In this document: piece after piece, positions 25,921 to 33,436 of the stretch
Numbering within the stretch: the first letter of the stretch is position 1
Layout of the letters: each line of letters starts with the position of its first letter
Assembly (NCBI RefSeq): GCF_009707485.1
Contig: NZ_CP046121.1
Span: 992,001-1,056,000, forward strand
From: Nostocoides sp. HKS02
Lineage (GTDB): Bacteria; Actinomycetota; Actinomycetes; Actinomycetales; Dermatophilaceae
Direction: 5' to 3'
DNA: 64,000 nucleotides
Program-made: the position numbers and the translations under genes
Notes under the pieces: generated by a model
Told to the model about the DNA's origin: nothing
What the model saw: only the letters and a program-made list of their open reading frames with translations
The model's database searches: none

Positions 25921-27357
25921 TCACACCAAGGACGCCTCGCGCGACGCCGCCGCAGCGACGACCGCCCGCCCGTGGTTGGCCTCGTGGTCACCCTCGGCAC
26001 GCCACCACGCCTGGCCGGCCTCCGGGAGGGTGTAGATCGGGTCGTAGTAGACGTAGTCGCGCGACAGGGCGTCGGTGTCGGCACCCTCGATGGAGGTCCG
26101 GTAGTTCTTGCGCCAGAAGGACATGCCGCGCTCGGTGTCGTAGCTGTCGACCTGGTGCACCCAGCGCTTGCCGACGAAGGGCACGTCACACACGATGCGC
26201 GGCGTCGCGAACCCGGGCAGGTAGCCCATCATCGAGTGCTGCAGGTGCTGCGCCTCGGCCAGCGAGAGCCGCCAGTGCTCGGCGAACGGGATCATGTCGC
26301 ACATGTAGAAGTAGTACGGCGTGATCATCGCGTCGTCCTGGAGGGCGAAGCAGAGGTCGAGCAGCTGCTCGGTCGAGTCGTTGATGCCGCGCATCAGCAC
26401 ACCCTGGTTGCGGACGTCGCGGATGCCCGCCTCGAGCATCGTCTTGGACGCCAGGGCCACGAGCGGCGTCACCGACTGGGCGTTGTTGACGTGGGTGTGG
26501 ATCGCGAGGGACACGCCCCGGGCCCGGGCCTTGGTGGAGACCCGGTGGACGCCCTCGACCACGTCTGGCTGCAGCCAGTGCTGGGGCAGTCCCATCAGGG
26601 CCTTGGTGGCCAGCCGGATGTCGCGGATGTTCTCGATCTCGAGCAGCTTGTCGAGGAACCCCTCGAGGTTCTTCCACGGCATGTTGGCCACGTCGCCGCC
26701 GGAGACGACGACGTCGCGAACCTGGGGGGTCTGCTGCAGGTAACCGAGCATCGCGGCATACCGGTCGGCGGGCTTGCCGGTGAGCTTGAGCTTGTCGACC
26801 ACGGCCGTCGAGTTGCCCACGAGGTCCATGCGGGTGCAGTGGCCGCAGTACTGCGGGCAGGTGGGGAGCAGCTCGGCCAGCACCTTGGTCGGGTAGCGGT
26901 GCGTGAGCCCCTCGGCCACCCACATGTCGTGCTCGTGCAGGCTGTCCCGGGTGGAGTGCGGGTGGGAGGGCCAGTCGGTGCGGCGGTCGGAGAACACCGG
27001 GAGCATGTAGCGGCGCACCGGATCGGCGTAGAACGCGCGGGTGAACTCGGCGCCGGCGGCCGGAAGCGGCTCGACCGTGGCCGGGACCATGGTGTTCATC
27101 ATCTGCGGCGGCACGAGCATCGACATCGTGGCGCGCTCGGCCTGGTCGCGCTCGAGGTCCGCATAGAACGCGTCGCTCAGCAGCTCGCCCATCAGCTCAC
27201 GGAGCTGGCGCACGTTCTTGACGCAGTGGGCGCGCTGCCACTGGGCGCTGGCCCAGTCCTGCGCGGTGACGTCGCGCCATCCGGGGAAGCGGGTCCAGTC
27301 GGGCTCCACCAGCTCGCGGTGGCGGTAGACGTAGGGCTGCTCGATCGCGGTGCTCAT
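25921..27357 (-). CDS. kamA: Lysine 2,3-aminomutase (KamA family radical SAM enzyme)
   Basis: Converts L-lysine to L-beta-lysine using S-adenosylmethionine, a [4Fe-4S] cluster and PLP; the first step of lysine fermentation. 478 residues from ATG 27357. The cluster-binding CxxxCxxC is C167-PQY-C171-GH-C174, followed by TRMDLVGNS. Conserved VVSGGDVANMPWKNLEGFLDKLLEI, THVNNAQSVTP and GVLMRGINDS follow. The usual PLP-lysine motif PGGGGK is replaced by PFVGKRW, so this is a divergent subgroup. It is transcribed away from kdd, with a shared 86-base promoter region. The context (kdd, kamDE, kal) supports lysine breakdown rather than EF-P modification. Confidence 0.88.
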   Translation of the reverse strand: MSTAIEQPYVYRHRELVEPDWTRFPGWRDVTAQDWASAQWQRAHCVKNVRQLRELMGELLSDAFYADLERDQAERATMSMLVPPQMMNTMVPATVEPLPAAGAEFTRAFYADPVRRYMLPVFSDRRTDWPSHPHSTRDSLHEHDMWVAEGLTHRYPTKVLAELLPTCPQYCGHCTRMDLVGNSTAVVDKLKLTGKPADRYAAMLGYLQQTPQVRDVVVSGGDVANMPWKNLEGFLDKLLEIENIRDIRLATKALMGLPQHWLQPDVVEGVHRVSTKARARGVSLAIHTHVNNAQSVTPLVALASKTMLEAGIRDVRNQGVLMRGINDSTEQLLDLCFALQDDAMITPYYFYMCDMIPFAEHWRLSLAEAQHLQHSMMGYLPGFATPRIVCDVPFVGKRWVHQVDSYDTERGMSFWRKNYRTSIEGADTDALSRDYVYYDPIYTLPEAGQAWWRAEGDHEANHGRAVVAAAASREASLV

Positions 27358-27403
27358 GCATGGCAGGATACGGGACAGGTTCCGATGAAATCGACCCGGC
27401 ACC

Positions 27404-27414
27404 GCAAGATTTGC
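27404..27414. promoter_or_regulatory. Operator-like site 1 (GCAAGATTTGC) between kamA and kdd
   Basis: An inverted repeat GCAA-GAT-TTGC in an unusually AT-rich stretch of the kamA/kdd intergenic region. The same word recurs at 30142-30153 and, with one change, at 30193-30203 upstream of kamD. Confidence 0.5.
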
Positions 27415-27443
27415 ACGATATTTCGCTAATGATGGGAGATTCT

Positions 27444-28496
27444 GTGTCTGCGACGCCGTCCTCGCCGGTGGGTCTGCACCGGGTCGTCGACCCCGTGCCA
27501 CCCTCGCTGCCCCAGGCCGCGCGCCGGCTCGACCCCTCACCCCAGCTGTGGCCCGACGAGGTCCGGGTCCGCGTCGAGACCCTCAACCTCGACGCGGCCT
27601 CCTACCGCCAGCTGGCCGAGAAGCACGGGGGAGACGGCGCCGCGCTCCGTGCCGAGGTGCTCGACATCGTCGCGACGCGGGGCAAGATGCAGAACCCGGT
27701 CACCGGGTCCGGCGGCATGCTCATCGGCACCGTCGACGAGGTGGGCCCCGAGTCGCCGCTCGGTCTGACGCCGGGCGACCGCGTCGCCACCCTCGTCTCG
27801 CTCTCGCTCACGCCGCTCGTCATCACCGACGGCCTGGCCCGCTGGGACGGCCGCTCCGAGCGGGTGCCCGCGCAGGGCCATGCCATCCTGTTCGGCCGGT
27901 CGATCGCGGCGCACCTGCCCGACGACCTCGCCCCCGACCTCGCCCTCATGGTGATGGACGTCTGTGGGGCGCCGGCGTTGGTGGCCAGGATCGTGCGTGA
28001 GTATGCCGCGGCCGGCACCGCGCCGACCGTGGCCGTGCTGGGGGGCGCGGGCAAGTCCGGGTCGCTCTCGCTCGCCGCTGCGGCCGACGCGGGCGCGGGG
28101 CGGCGCATCGCCGTCGTCCCGGTCGAGCGCGAGGCTCGGCTGCTCGAGGGCACCGGTCTGGCCGACGAGGTGGTCATCGCCGATGCCCGCAGCCCGTTGG
28201 GCCTCTCCGAGGCGGTGGCCGCGGCCGGTGGCCCCGCCGACATCACGGTCGTCTGCGTGGACGTCCCTGGGTGCGAGCAGCCCGCGATCCTGTCGACGGC
28301 GCAGGGCGGCACCATCATCTTCTTCTCGATGGCCACGAACTTCGCCGCGGCGGCGCTGGGCGCCGAAGGGGTTGCGGCCGACGTGCGGATGCTCGTGGGG
28401 AACGGCTACGTCCCCGGGCACGCGGCATACGCGCTTGACCTCATCCGCGCCAACGCGGCGGTGAGGGGGCTGTTCGAGGGCCGGCTGGACGAGTAG
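27444..28496 (+). CDS. kdd: L-erythro-3,5-diaminohexanoate dehydrogenase
   Basis: Oxidatively deaminates 3,5-diaminohexanoate to 5-amino-3-oxohexanoate with NAD. 350 residues, matching Kdd proteins of lysine fermenters: N-terminal SPVGLHRVVDP, the DEVRVRVETLNLDAASYRQL strand, GKMQNPVTGSGGMLIGTVDEVGP, and the Rossmann loop VAVLGGAGKSGSLSLAAA. The start is placed at GTG 27444 because GGGAG lies 6 bases upstream; ATGs at 27429 and 27432 are alternatives. The next gene begins 12 bases after the stop. Confidence 0.9.
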   Translation: MSATPSSPVGLHRVVDPVPPSLPQAARRLDPSPQLWPDEVRVRVETLNLDAASYRQLAEKHGGDGAALRAEVLDIVATRGKMQNPVTGSGGMLIGTVDEVGPESPLGLTPGDRVATLVSLSLTPLVITDGLARWDGRSERVPAQGHAILFGRSIAAHLPDDLAPDLALMVMDVCGAPALVARIVREYAAAGTAPTVAVLGGAGKSGSLSLAAAADAGAGRRIAVVPVEREARLLEGTGLADEVVIADARSPLGLSEAVAAAGGPADITVVCVDVPGCEQPAILSTAQGGTIIFFSMATNFAAAALGAEGVAADVRMLVGNGYVPGHAAYALDLIRANAAVRGLFEGRLDE

Positions 28497-28508
28497 CAGA
28501 CTGGGCCC

Positions 28509-30137
28509 GTGAGCACCCTCTACCGCGGCGGATTCGTCTACTCACCCCTCGACCCGTTCGCCAACGCGATGGTGGTCGACGACGCGACCGGCACCATCGC
28601 CTGGATCGGCGGGGACGACGCGGCGGCTGTCCACGTCGACGCAGTCGACGCGGTCGTCGAGCTCGACGGAGCCCTCATCACCCCAGCGTTCGTCGACGCC
28701 CACGCCCACACGTCGCAGACCGGGGCCAGCCTGCGGGGTGTCGACCTCGGCAGCACCCGCAGCCTCGCCGAGGCGCTCAGCCGGGTCGAGGACGCCGTGC
28801 GCGCCCACCAGGGCCGCCCGGTCTTCGCCCACGGCTGGGACCAGGAGCGGTGGGCCGAGGGACGCCCCCACACCGGGGCCGAGCTCGACCGGGCGTCATA
28901 CGGCGGGGTCGTGTACTCGCCACGCATCGACGGGCACTCGGCGGTGATCTCCTCGGCGCTGGCTGCCGCGAGTGGCGCGCGGGACCTGCCCGGGTGGGAG
29001 GGCGAGGGCCTGGTGACCCGAGATGCCCACCACGCGGCGCGCGAGGCCTTCACGACGGCGGTGACCCCGGCGCAGCGCCAGGCGGACATCGACCTCGCGC
29101 TGCGAACCGCCGCCGCGGCGGGCATCGGCCTGGTCCACGAGAACGGCGGCCGCGTGCTCTCGGGCACCGACGACTTCGCCGAGGTGCTCGCGGCGGGGGA
29201 GCGGGGCGACGGACCACAGACGATCGGGTACTGGGCGCAGCTCGTCGAGGACGACGCGCAGGCGCGCGACGCGGCCCTGGTGCGCGGGGCGCGCGGGCTC
29301 GCCGGCGACCTCAACATCGACGGTTCGATCGGCTCCCGCACGGCCCACCTGCACGACGCCTATGCCGACGCCCCGGGCCAGCGCGGCAACGCCTACCTCA
29401 CCGTCGAGCAGGTGCGCGACCACGTCGCGGCGTGCTCGCTGGCGGGTCTCCAGGCTGGTTTCCACGTCATCGGCGACGCAGGAGTCGCCACGGCGGTCGA
29501 GGGCTTCGAGGCCGCCGCCGCCCTGGTCGGCACGTCGACCGTCCTGCGCGGTCGGCACCGGCTCGAGCACCTCGAGATGATCACCCGCGAGCAGATCGAG
29601 CGACTGGTGCGACTAGGCGTCAGCGCCAGCGTGCAACCCGCGTTCGACGCCGCCTGGGGTGGCCCCGGCGGGATGTATGCCGCCCGGCTGGGCGCCGACC
29701 GCGTCCAGGGCACGCACCCGATGAACCCGTTCGCCTCCATGCTCGCGGCGGGGATGACGGTCGCGCTCGGGTCGGACTCGCCGGTGACGCCCTTTGCTCC
29801 CTGGGAGGCAGTGCGCGCCTGCGTCAGCCACCACGAGGAGTCGCAGCGGATCTCAGCCCGCTCGGCGTTCCTCGCCCACACCCGCGGCGGCTGGCGCGCG
29901 GCCGGTTTCGACGACCGTGGCTACCTCGACCTCGGTCTCCCCGCGACGTTCGCCGTGTGGGGGGTCGGGGACCTCGTCGTGCAGGCTCCCGACGACCGGA
30001 TCCAGACGTGGTCGACCGATCCACGCTCCGGCACGCCCGGGCTGCCCGACCTCTCGGCGGGCGCACCGCTCCCGGTCTGCCAGCGCACCGTCGTCCGGGG
30101 TCGGACCGTCTTCGACTCCGGCGCGCTCGCCGCCTGA
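28509..30137 (+). CDS. YtcJ-like amidohydrolase
   Basis: 542-residue metal-dependent hydrolase of the amidohydrolase superfamily (Amidohydro_3). Metal-site motifs are ITPAFVDAHAHTSQTG (HxH near residue 64), VIGDAG (with FHVIGDAGVATA, about 316), HRLEHLEMI (about 352), and GSDSPVTPFAPWEAV (catalytic Asp region, about 417). It lies within the lysine cluster, between kdd and kamD, and probably shares the kdd transcript. It may remove an acyl or amide group from a lysine-pathway compound; the substrate is unknown. GTG start. Confidence 0.85.
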   Translation: MSTLYRGGFVYSPLDPFANAMVVDDATGTIAWIGGDDAAAVHVDAVDAVVELDGALITPAFVDAHAHTSQTGASLRGVDLGSTRSLAEALSRVEDAVRAHQGRPVFAHGWDQERWAEGRPHTGAELDRASYGGVVYSPRIDGHSAVISSALAAASGARDLPGWEGEGLVTRDAHHAAREAFTTAVTPAQRQADIDLALRTAAAAGIGLVHENGGRVLSGTDDFAEVLAAGERGDGPQTIGYWAQLVEDDAQARDAALVRGARGLAGDLNIDGSIGSRTAHLHDAYADAPGQRGNAYLTVEQVRDHVAACSLAGLQAGFHVIGDAGVATAVEGFEAAAALVGTSTVLRGRHRLEHLEMITREQIERLVRLGVSASVQPAFDAAWGGPGGMYAARLGADRVQGTHPMNPFASMLAAGMTVALGSDSPVTPFAPWEAVRACVSHHEESQRISARSAFLAHTRGGWRAAGFDDRGYLDLGLPATFAVWGVGDLVVQAPDDRIQTWSTDPRSGTPGLPDLSAGAPLPVCQRTVVRGRTVFDSGALAA

Positions 30138-30141
30138 CACA

Positions 30142-30153
30142 GCAAGGATTTGC
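30142..30153. promoter_or_regulatory. Operator-like site 2 (GCAAGGATTTGC) upstream of kamD
   Basis: Inverted repeat GCAA-GGAT-TTGC just after the amidohydrolase stop. It resembles the kamA/kdd site and lies 51 bases (about five helical turns) before site 3. Confidence 0.5.
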
Positions 30154-30192
30154 GGCCATATGCCACACATTCAGGAAATCCTCTCCCTCGCT

Positions 30193-30203
30193 GCTAGATT
30201 TGC
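30193..30203. promoter_or_regulatory. Operator-like site 3 (GCTAGATTTGC) overlapping the kamD promoter
   Basis: Differs from site 1 by one base and contains the TAGATT -10 hexamer of kamD, so a protein bound here would block transcription. Confidence 0.45.
30195..30200 (+). promoter_or_regulatory. Leaderless -10 element of kamD
   Basis: TAGATT is 6 bases before GTG 30207; no ribosome site is present. Confidence 0.5.
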
Positions 30204-30206
30204 CGC

Positions 30207-31796
30207 GTGTCTTCTCGTGTGAAACCGCTCCTGGACCTCGACCCGGGCGACGTACGCCGGGCCCGCACCTTGGCCCGCAAGGCTGGTCGACCGGTCGTGA
30301 AGCTGGCCCAAAGCCACACCACGGTCTCGGTCGAGCGCGCGACGCTGCGCCTCGCCGGGCTGAGCGGCGCCGACCACGACCGGGTCCCGTGGGTCAACCA
30401 CCTCGTCGACCGGGTCCGCAGCGAGGTCGGCCTCGAGCACGGGATCACCACCCCGGTGTTCGACGCGCTACGCCGCGGCGAGGCCGAGGACCTGCTCACC
30501 CTCGCCCAGAAGGCCGCCAGCGGTTCGGTGTCCTTCCGGCTCCCCGAGGGCAAGGAGGCCACCCGCGCCCAGACCACCGCGCGACGGGAGGTGTCCCGCG
30601 GCATACGGGCCATCGACCGACAGCGGGCCACCCGCGACCGCCTGATCAAGCGCCACGGCGACCCGAAGCAGCGACCCTGGATCTACCTCATCGTCGCCAC
30701 GGGTGACATCTACGAGGACATCACCCAGGCCCAGAACGCCGCCCGCGAGGGGGCGGACATCATCGCCGTGATTCGCTCGACCGGCCAGTCGCTGCTCGAC
30801 TACGTGCCCGAGGGCGCCACTCGTGAGGGGTATGCCGGGACGTATGCCACCCAGGAGAACTTCCGGCTCATGCGGGCCGCCCTGGACGAGACGTCCAAGG
30901 AGCTCGGCCGGTACATCCGGCTGACGAACTACGCCAGTGGGCTGTGCATGCCCGAGATCGCGGCCCTGGCCGGGCTCGAGCGGCTCGACATGATGCTCAA
31001 CGACTCGATGTACGGGATCCTCTTTCGCGACATCAACCCGATCCGCACCTTCGTGGACCAGCGGTTCAGCCGGCAGATCCACGCGCGCGCCGGGATCATC
31101 ATCAACACCGGCGAGGACAACTACCTCACCACCGCCGACGCCGTCGAGGCCGCCCACACGGTGACGGTGAGCCAGCTGCTCAACGAGTACTTCGCCAAGG
31201 AGGCGGGGCTGGAGGACTGGCAGCTCGGTTTGGGTCACGCCTTCGAGATCAACCCGGACCTGCCCGACTCGTTCCGCATGGAGCTGGCGCACGCCCTGCT
31301 CGCCCGCCAGCTGTTCCCGCAGGCGCCCCTGAAGTGGATGCCGCCCACGAAGCACATGACCGGAGACGTCTTCCGCGGCTACCTCCTCGACGGGTTCTTC
31401 AACCTCGTCGGCGCCATGACCGGTCAGGGGATCCTGCTCGTCGGCATGATGACCGAGGCCGTCGTCACGCCGTTCCTGTCCGACCGCGACCTCGCACTGC
31501 AGAACGTCCGGTACGTGCTCAATGCCGCCGGGGGGCTGACCGAGGACTTCCACCCGCCCCGGGACGGCTTCATCCAGAACCGTGCCCGCCAGGTCCTGGG
31601 CGAGGCGATCGACCTGCTGACCCGCATCACCGACGAGCCCGGCCGGGCCCCGCTGCTGGAGGCGATCGCTGACGGCACCTTCGGTCTGATGAAGCGACCC
31701 GCCAACGCCGGCAAGGGCCTGGACGGCGTGGTCCAACGCGCTCCCGGGTACGACAACCCGGCCATCACCCTGCTCGAGAGCGGAGAGTCCCGGTGA
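30207..31796 (+). CDS. kamD: Lysine 5,6-aminomutase alpha subunit
   Basis: Large subunit of the adenosylcobalamin- and PLP-dependent mutase that moves the terminal amino group of beta-lysine (or D-lysine) to carbon 5. 529 residues. Conserved blocks are WIYLIVATGDIYEDITQAQNAAREGADIIAVIRSTGQSLLDYVPEG, RLTNYASGLCMPEIAALAG, MLNDSMYGILFRDINPIRTFVDQRFSR and PTKHMTGDVFRGYLLDGFFNL. The start is the GTG with a leaderless -10. Its stop overlaps the kamE GTG as GTGA. Confidence 0.93.
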   Translation: MSSRVKPLLDLDPGDVRRARTLARKAGRPVVKLAQSHTTVSVERATLRLAGLSGADHDRVPWVNHLVDRVRSEVGLEHGITTPVFDALRRGEAEDLLTLAQKAASGSVSFRLPEGKEATRAQTTARREVSRGIRAIDRQRATRDRLIKRHGDPKQRPWIYLIVATGDIYEDITQAQNAAREGADIIAVIRSTGQSLLDYVPEGATREGYAGTYATQENFRLMRAALDETSKELGRYIRLTNYASGLCMPEIAALAGLERLDMMLNDSMYGILFRDINPIRTFVDQRFSRQIHARAGIIINTGEDNYLTTADAVEAAHTVTVSQLLNEYFAKEAGLEDWQLGLGHAFEINPDLPDSFRMELAHALLARQLFPQAPLKWMPPTKHMTGDVFRGYLLDGFFNLVGAMTGQGILLVGMMTEAVVTPFLSDRDLALQNVRYVLNAAGGLTEDFHPPRDGFIQNRARQVLGEAIDLLTRITDEPGRAPLLEAIADGTFGLMKRPANAGKGLDGVVQRAPGYDNPAITLLESGESR

Positions 31797-32626
31797 CCGC
31801 CCGCCGACAGCCCGACATCGTGCGTCCCTACGGTGACACGACCGGCGACGGCATGGTGCAGGTGTCCTTCACGCTCCCCGTGCCGCACGACAAGCGCGCT
31901 GAGGGAGCCGCGCTCCAGCTGGCCGCCAAGATGGGCCTGGCCCCCGCGCTGCTCGTCCACGCCAAGCCCATGGGCCCCGACTTCACCTTCTTCGTGGTCT
32001 ACGGCAGTGCCACCCACCTCGTGGACCTGCGCGAGGTCGAGGTCGTCGAGCGCGAGTTCCCGCTCCTCAGCCCCGGCGAGGTCAACAAGGCCATCAAGCG
32101 GCACCTGCGGCGCAAGCTCGTGGTCGTGGGCGCCTGCATCGGCACCGACGCCCACACCGTGGGGATCGACGCGATCCTCAACATCAAGGGGTTCGCGGGG
32201 GAGAAGGGGCTGGAGTACTACCGCGAGATCACGGTCGTCAACCTCGGCGCCCAGGTGCTCGTGCCCGAGCTGGTGGCCAGGGCCCGGGCCGAGCGCGCGG
32301 ACGCCGTGCTGGTCAGCCAGGTCGTCACCCAGCGGGACGCCCACATCCACAACACGACGACGATGAGCGCGGCCTTCCGCGAGGCCTACCCCGCCGGGCA
32401 GGTGCCGCTACTGGTGGTCGGCGGGCCCCGCTTCGAGGAAGGCTCCGCACCGCGCCTCGGCGTGGACCGCATCTTCGGCCGAGGCACCACCCCGGGCGAG
32501 GTGGCCAGCTACCTTGCCCACGAGCTCGCGAACCCTGCCACCTCAGCCACCTCAGCCACCTCGGCCACCTCGGCCACCTCGACCACCTCGGCGGCCCCGG
32601 GCCCTGGCGCTAAGGAGAAGCGATGA
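31793..32626 (+). CDS. kamE: Lysine 5,6-aminomutase beta subunit (B12-binding)
   Basis: Small subunit that binds cobalamin and PLP. 277 residues. The base-off B12 motif DxHxxG is D119-A-H121-T-V-G124, and Lys133 in ILNIKGFAG lines up with the PLP-binding lysine known for this enzyme. LVSQVVTQRDAHIHN and LLVVGGPRFEE complete the Rossmann-like domain. The C-terminus carries a tail of repeated Ala-Thr-Ser from a 9-bp tandem repeat, absent from typical family members. Overlaps kamD (GTGA) and kal (ATGA). Confidence 0.93.
   Translation: MTARRQPDIVRPYGDTTGDGMVQVSFTLPVPHDKRAEGAALQLAAKMGLAPALLVHAKPMGPDFTFFVVYGSATHLVDLREVEVVEREFPLLSPGEVNKAIKRHLRRKLVVVGACIGTDAHTVGIDAILNIKGFAGEKGLEYYREITVVNLGAQVLVPELVARARAERADAVLVSQVVTQRDAHIHNTTTMSAAFREAYPAGQVPLLVVGGPRFEEGSAPRLGVDRIFGRGTTPGEVASYLAHELANPATSATSATSATSATSTTSAAPGPGAKEKR
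32537..32590 (+). repeat. 9-bp tandem repeat in the kamE 3' end
   Basis: Five copies of gccacctc(a/g) and one accacctcg, coding (Ala-Thr-Ser)n. Copy number probably varies between strains. Confidence 0.9.
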
Positions 32627-33030
32627 CTTCAGCGACCCCCACGGTGGGAACCACCGTCACCCACCGCCGTTACGTGCCCTACTCCCACGCGCACTACGCG
32701 GGGAACCTCGTCGACGGGGCGTACTCGCTCGCGGCGTTCGGCGACGTGGCGACCGAGATGTGCATCAGGACCGACGGCGACGAGGGACTCTTCGCCTCGT
32801 ACTCCGACGTCCAGTTCCTGGCGCCCGTGCGCGCGGGGGACGTCATCGAGATCTCCGCGACGCTCGTGCGCGTGGGCACCCGGAGCCGCGAGATGGACTT
32901 CGAGGTGCGGGTGGTGGGTCGCGGGGCGCCACAGCGAGGCGAGTCCGCGGCCGACGTGCTCGACCCCCATGTCGTGGCGACGACAGCGCGCGGAGTCGTC
33001 GTGGTTCCGCCGCGGCCGGCGGCTCCCTGA
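32623..33030 (+). CDS. kal: 3-aminobutyryl-CoA ammonia-lyase
   Basis: Hotdog-fold enzyme that removes ammonia from L-3-aminobutyryl-CoA to give crotonyl-CoA, a late step of lysine fermentation. 135 residues. The Kal signature is clear: SHAHYAGNLVDGAYSLAAFGDVATEMCIRTDGDEGLF, VQFLAPVRAGDVIEI and GESAADVLDPHVV. Its ATG overlaps the kamE stop. It is the last gene of the operon and is followed directly by a 12-bp stem terminator. The cleavage enzyme Kce and a CoA-transferase are not in the window. Confidence 0.9.
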   Translation: MTSATPTVGTTVTHRRYVPYSHAHYAGNLVDGAYSLAAFGDVATEMCIRTDGDEGLFASYSDVQFLAPVRAGDVIEISATLVRVGTRSREMDFEVRVVGRGAPQRGESAADVLDPHVVATTARGVVVVPPRPAAP

Positions 33031-33037
33031 CGGCCCG

Positions 33038-33065
33038 CTCGGCGTGTCGCCAGCGACACGCCGAG
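33038..33065. terminator. Hairpin terminator after kal
   Basis: Perfect 12-bp stem (33038-33049 with 33054-33065) with a CCAG loop, 8 bases after the kal stop. No T tract. Confidence 0.75.
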
Positions 33066-33149
33066 GGTTGACAGATTGCCTTGCAGCGCAACGGTTTTCG
33101 TCTGACCACAGATCCACGCCCCAGCGAGCCACCAGACGTGAACACGGGG

Positions 33150-33177
33150 TTGACAGACAGCGAAGCGGGGGTAAGTT
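33150..33177 (+). promoter_or_regulatory. Consensus-like promoter (TTGACA-N16-TAAGTT)
   Basis: TTGACA at 33150-33155 and TAAGTT at 33172-33177. This is the clearest -35/-10 pair seen in the window, in a gap that codes for no recognisable protein. Predicted start near 33184. Confidence 0.6.
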
Positions 33178-33183
33178 GGCCCT

Positions 33184-33275
33184 CGGTTGTCTCACCGATA
33201 CGACCACCTGCAAGGGGGCTCTCAGAGCAGAGAAGGACGCACTGCGCGGTGGCTAGCGCGCGCAGCCACCGCCCA
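33184..33275 (+). ncRNA. Candidate small RNA or structured leader of lnt
   Basis: Downstream of the TTGACA/TAAGTT promoter is a stretch without a convincing gene that contains a perfect 9-bp stem (33246-33254 with 33264-33272, loop of 9). It could be a small RNA ending near 33275 or the first part of a ~250-base leader for lnt. It does not match any RNA family I can recognise. The remaining gap 33276-33436 shows nothing else clear. Confidence 0.3.
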
Positions 33276-33436
33276 CCAGCCGTGATGTCCGACCCATCTG
33301 ACGTCCCCTCTGCGGGCAGTGGTGGACGGCGGCCCGGCCCGCCCGCTTAGTAGACAACAGCAGGATGCTGACCTCCAGCCATCGTCCTGCTGGTCCCAAC
33401 GGCGGCGCGGGCCGTGCTGTGTCCTACCGTGGTGCC

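Noticed and set aside
33184..33360. 6C RNA
   Set aside because: No paired hairpins with C-rich loops.
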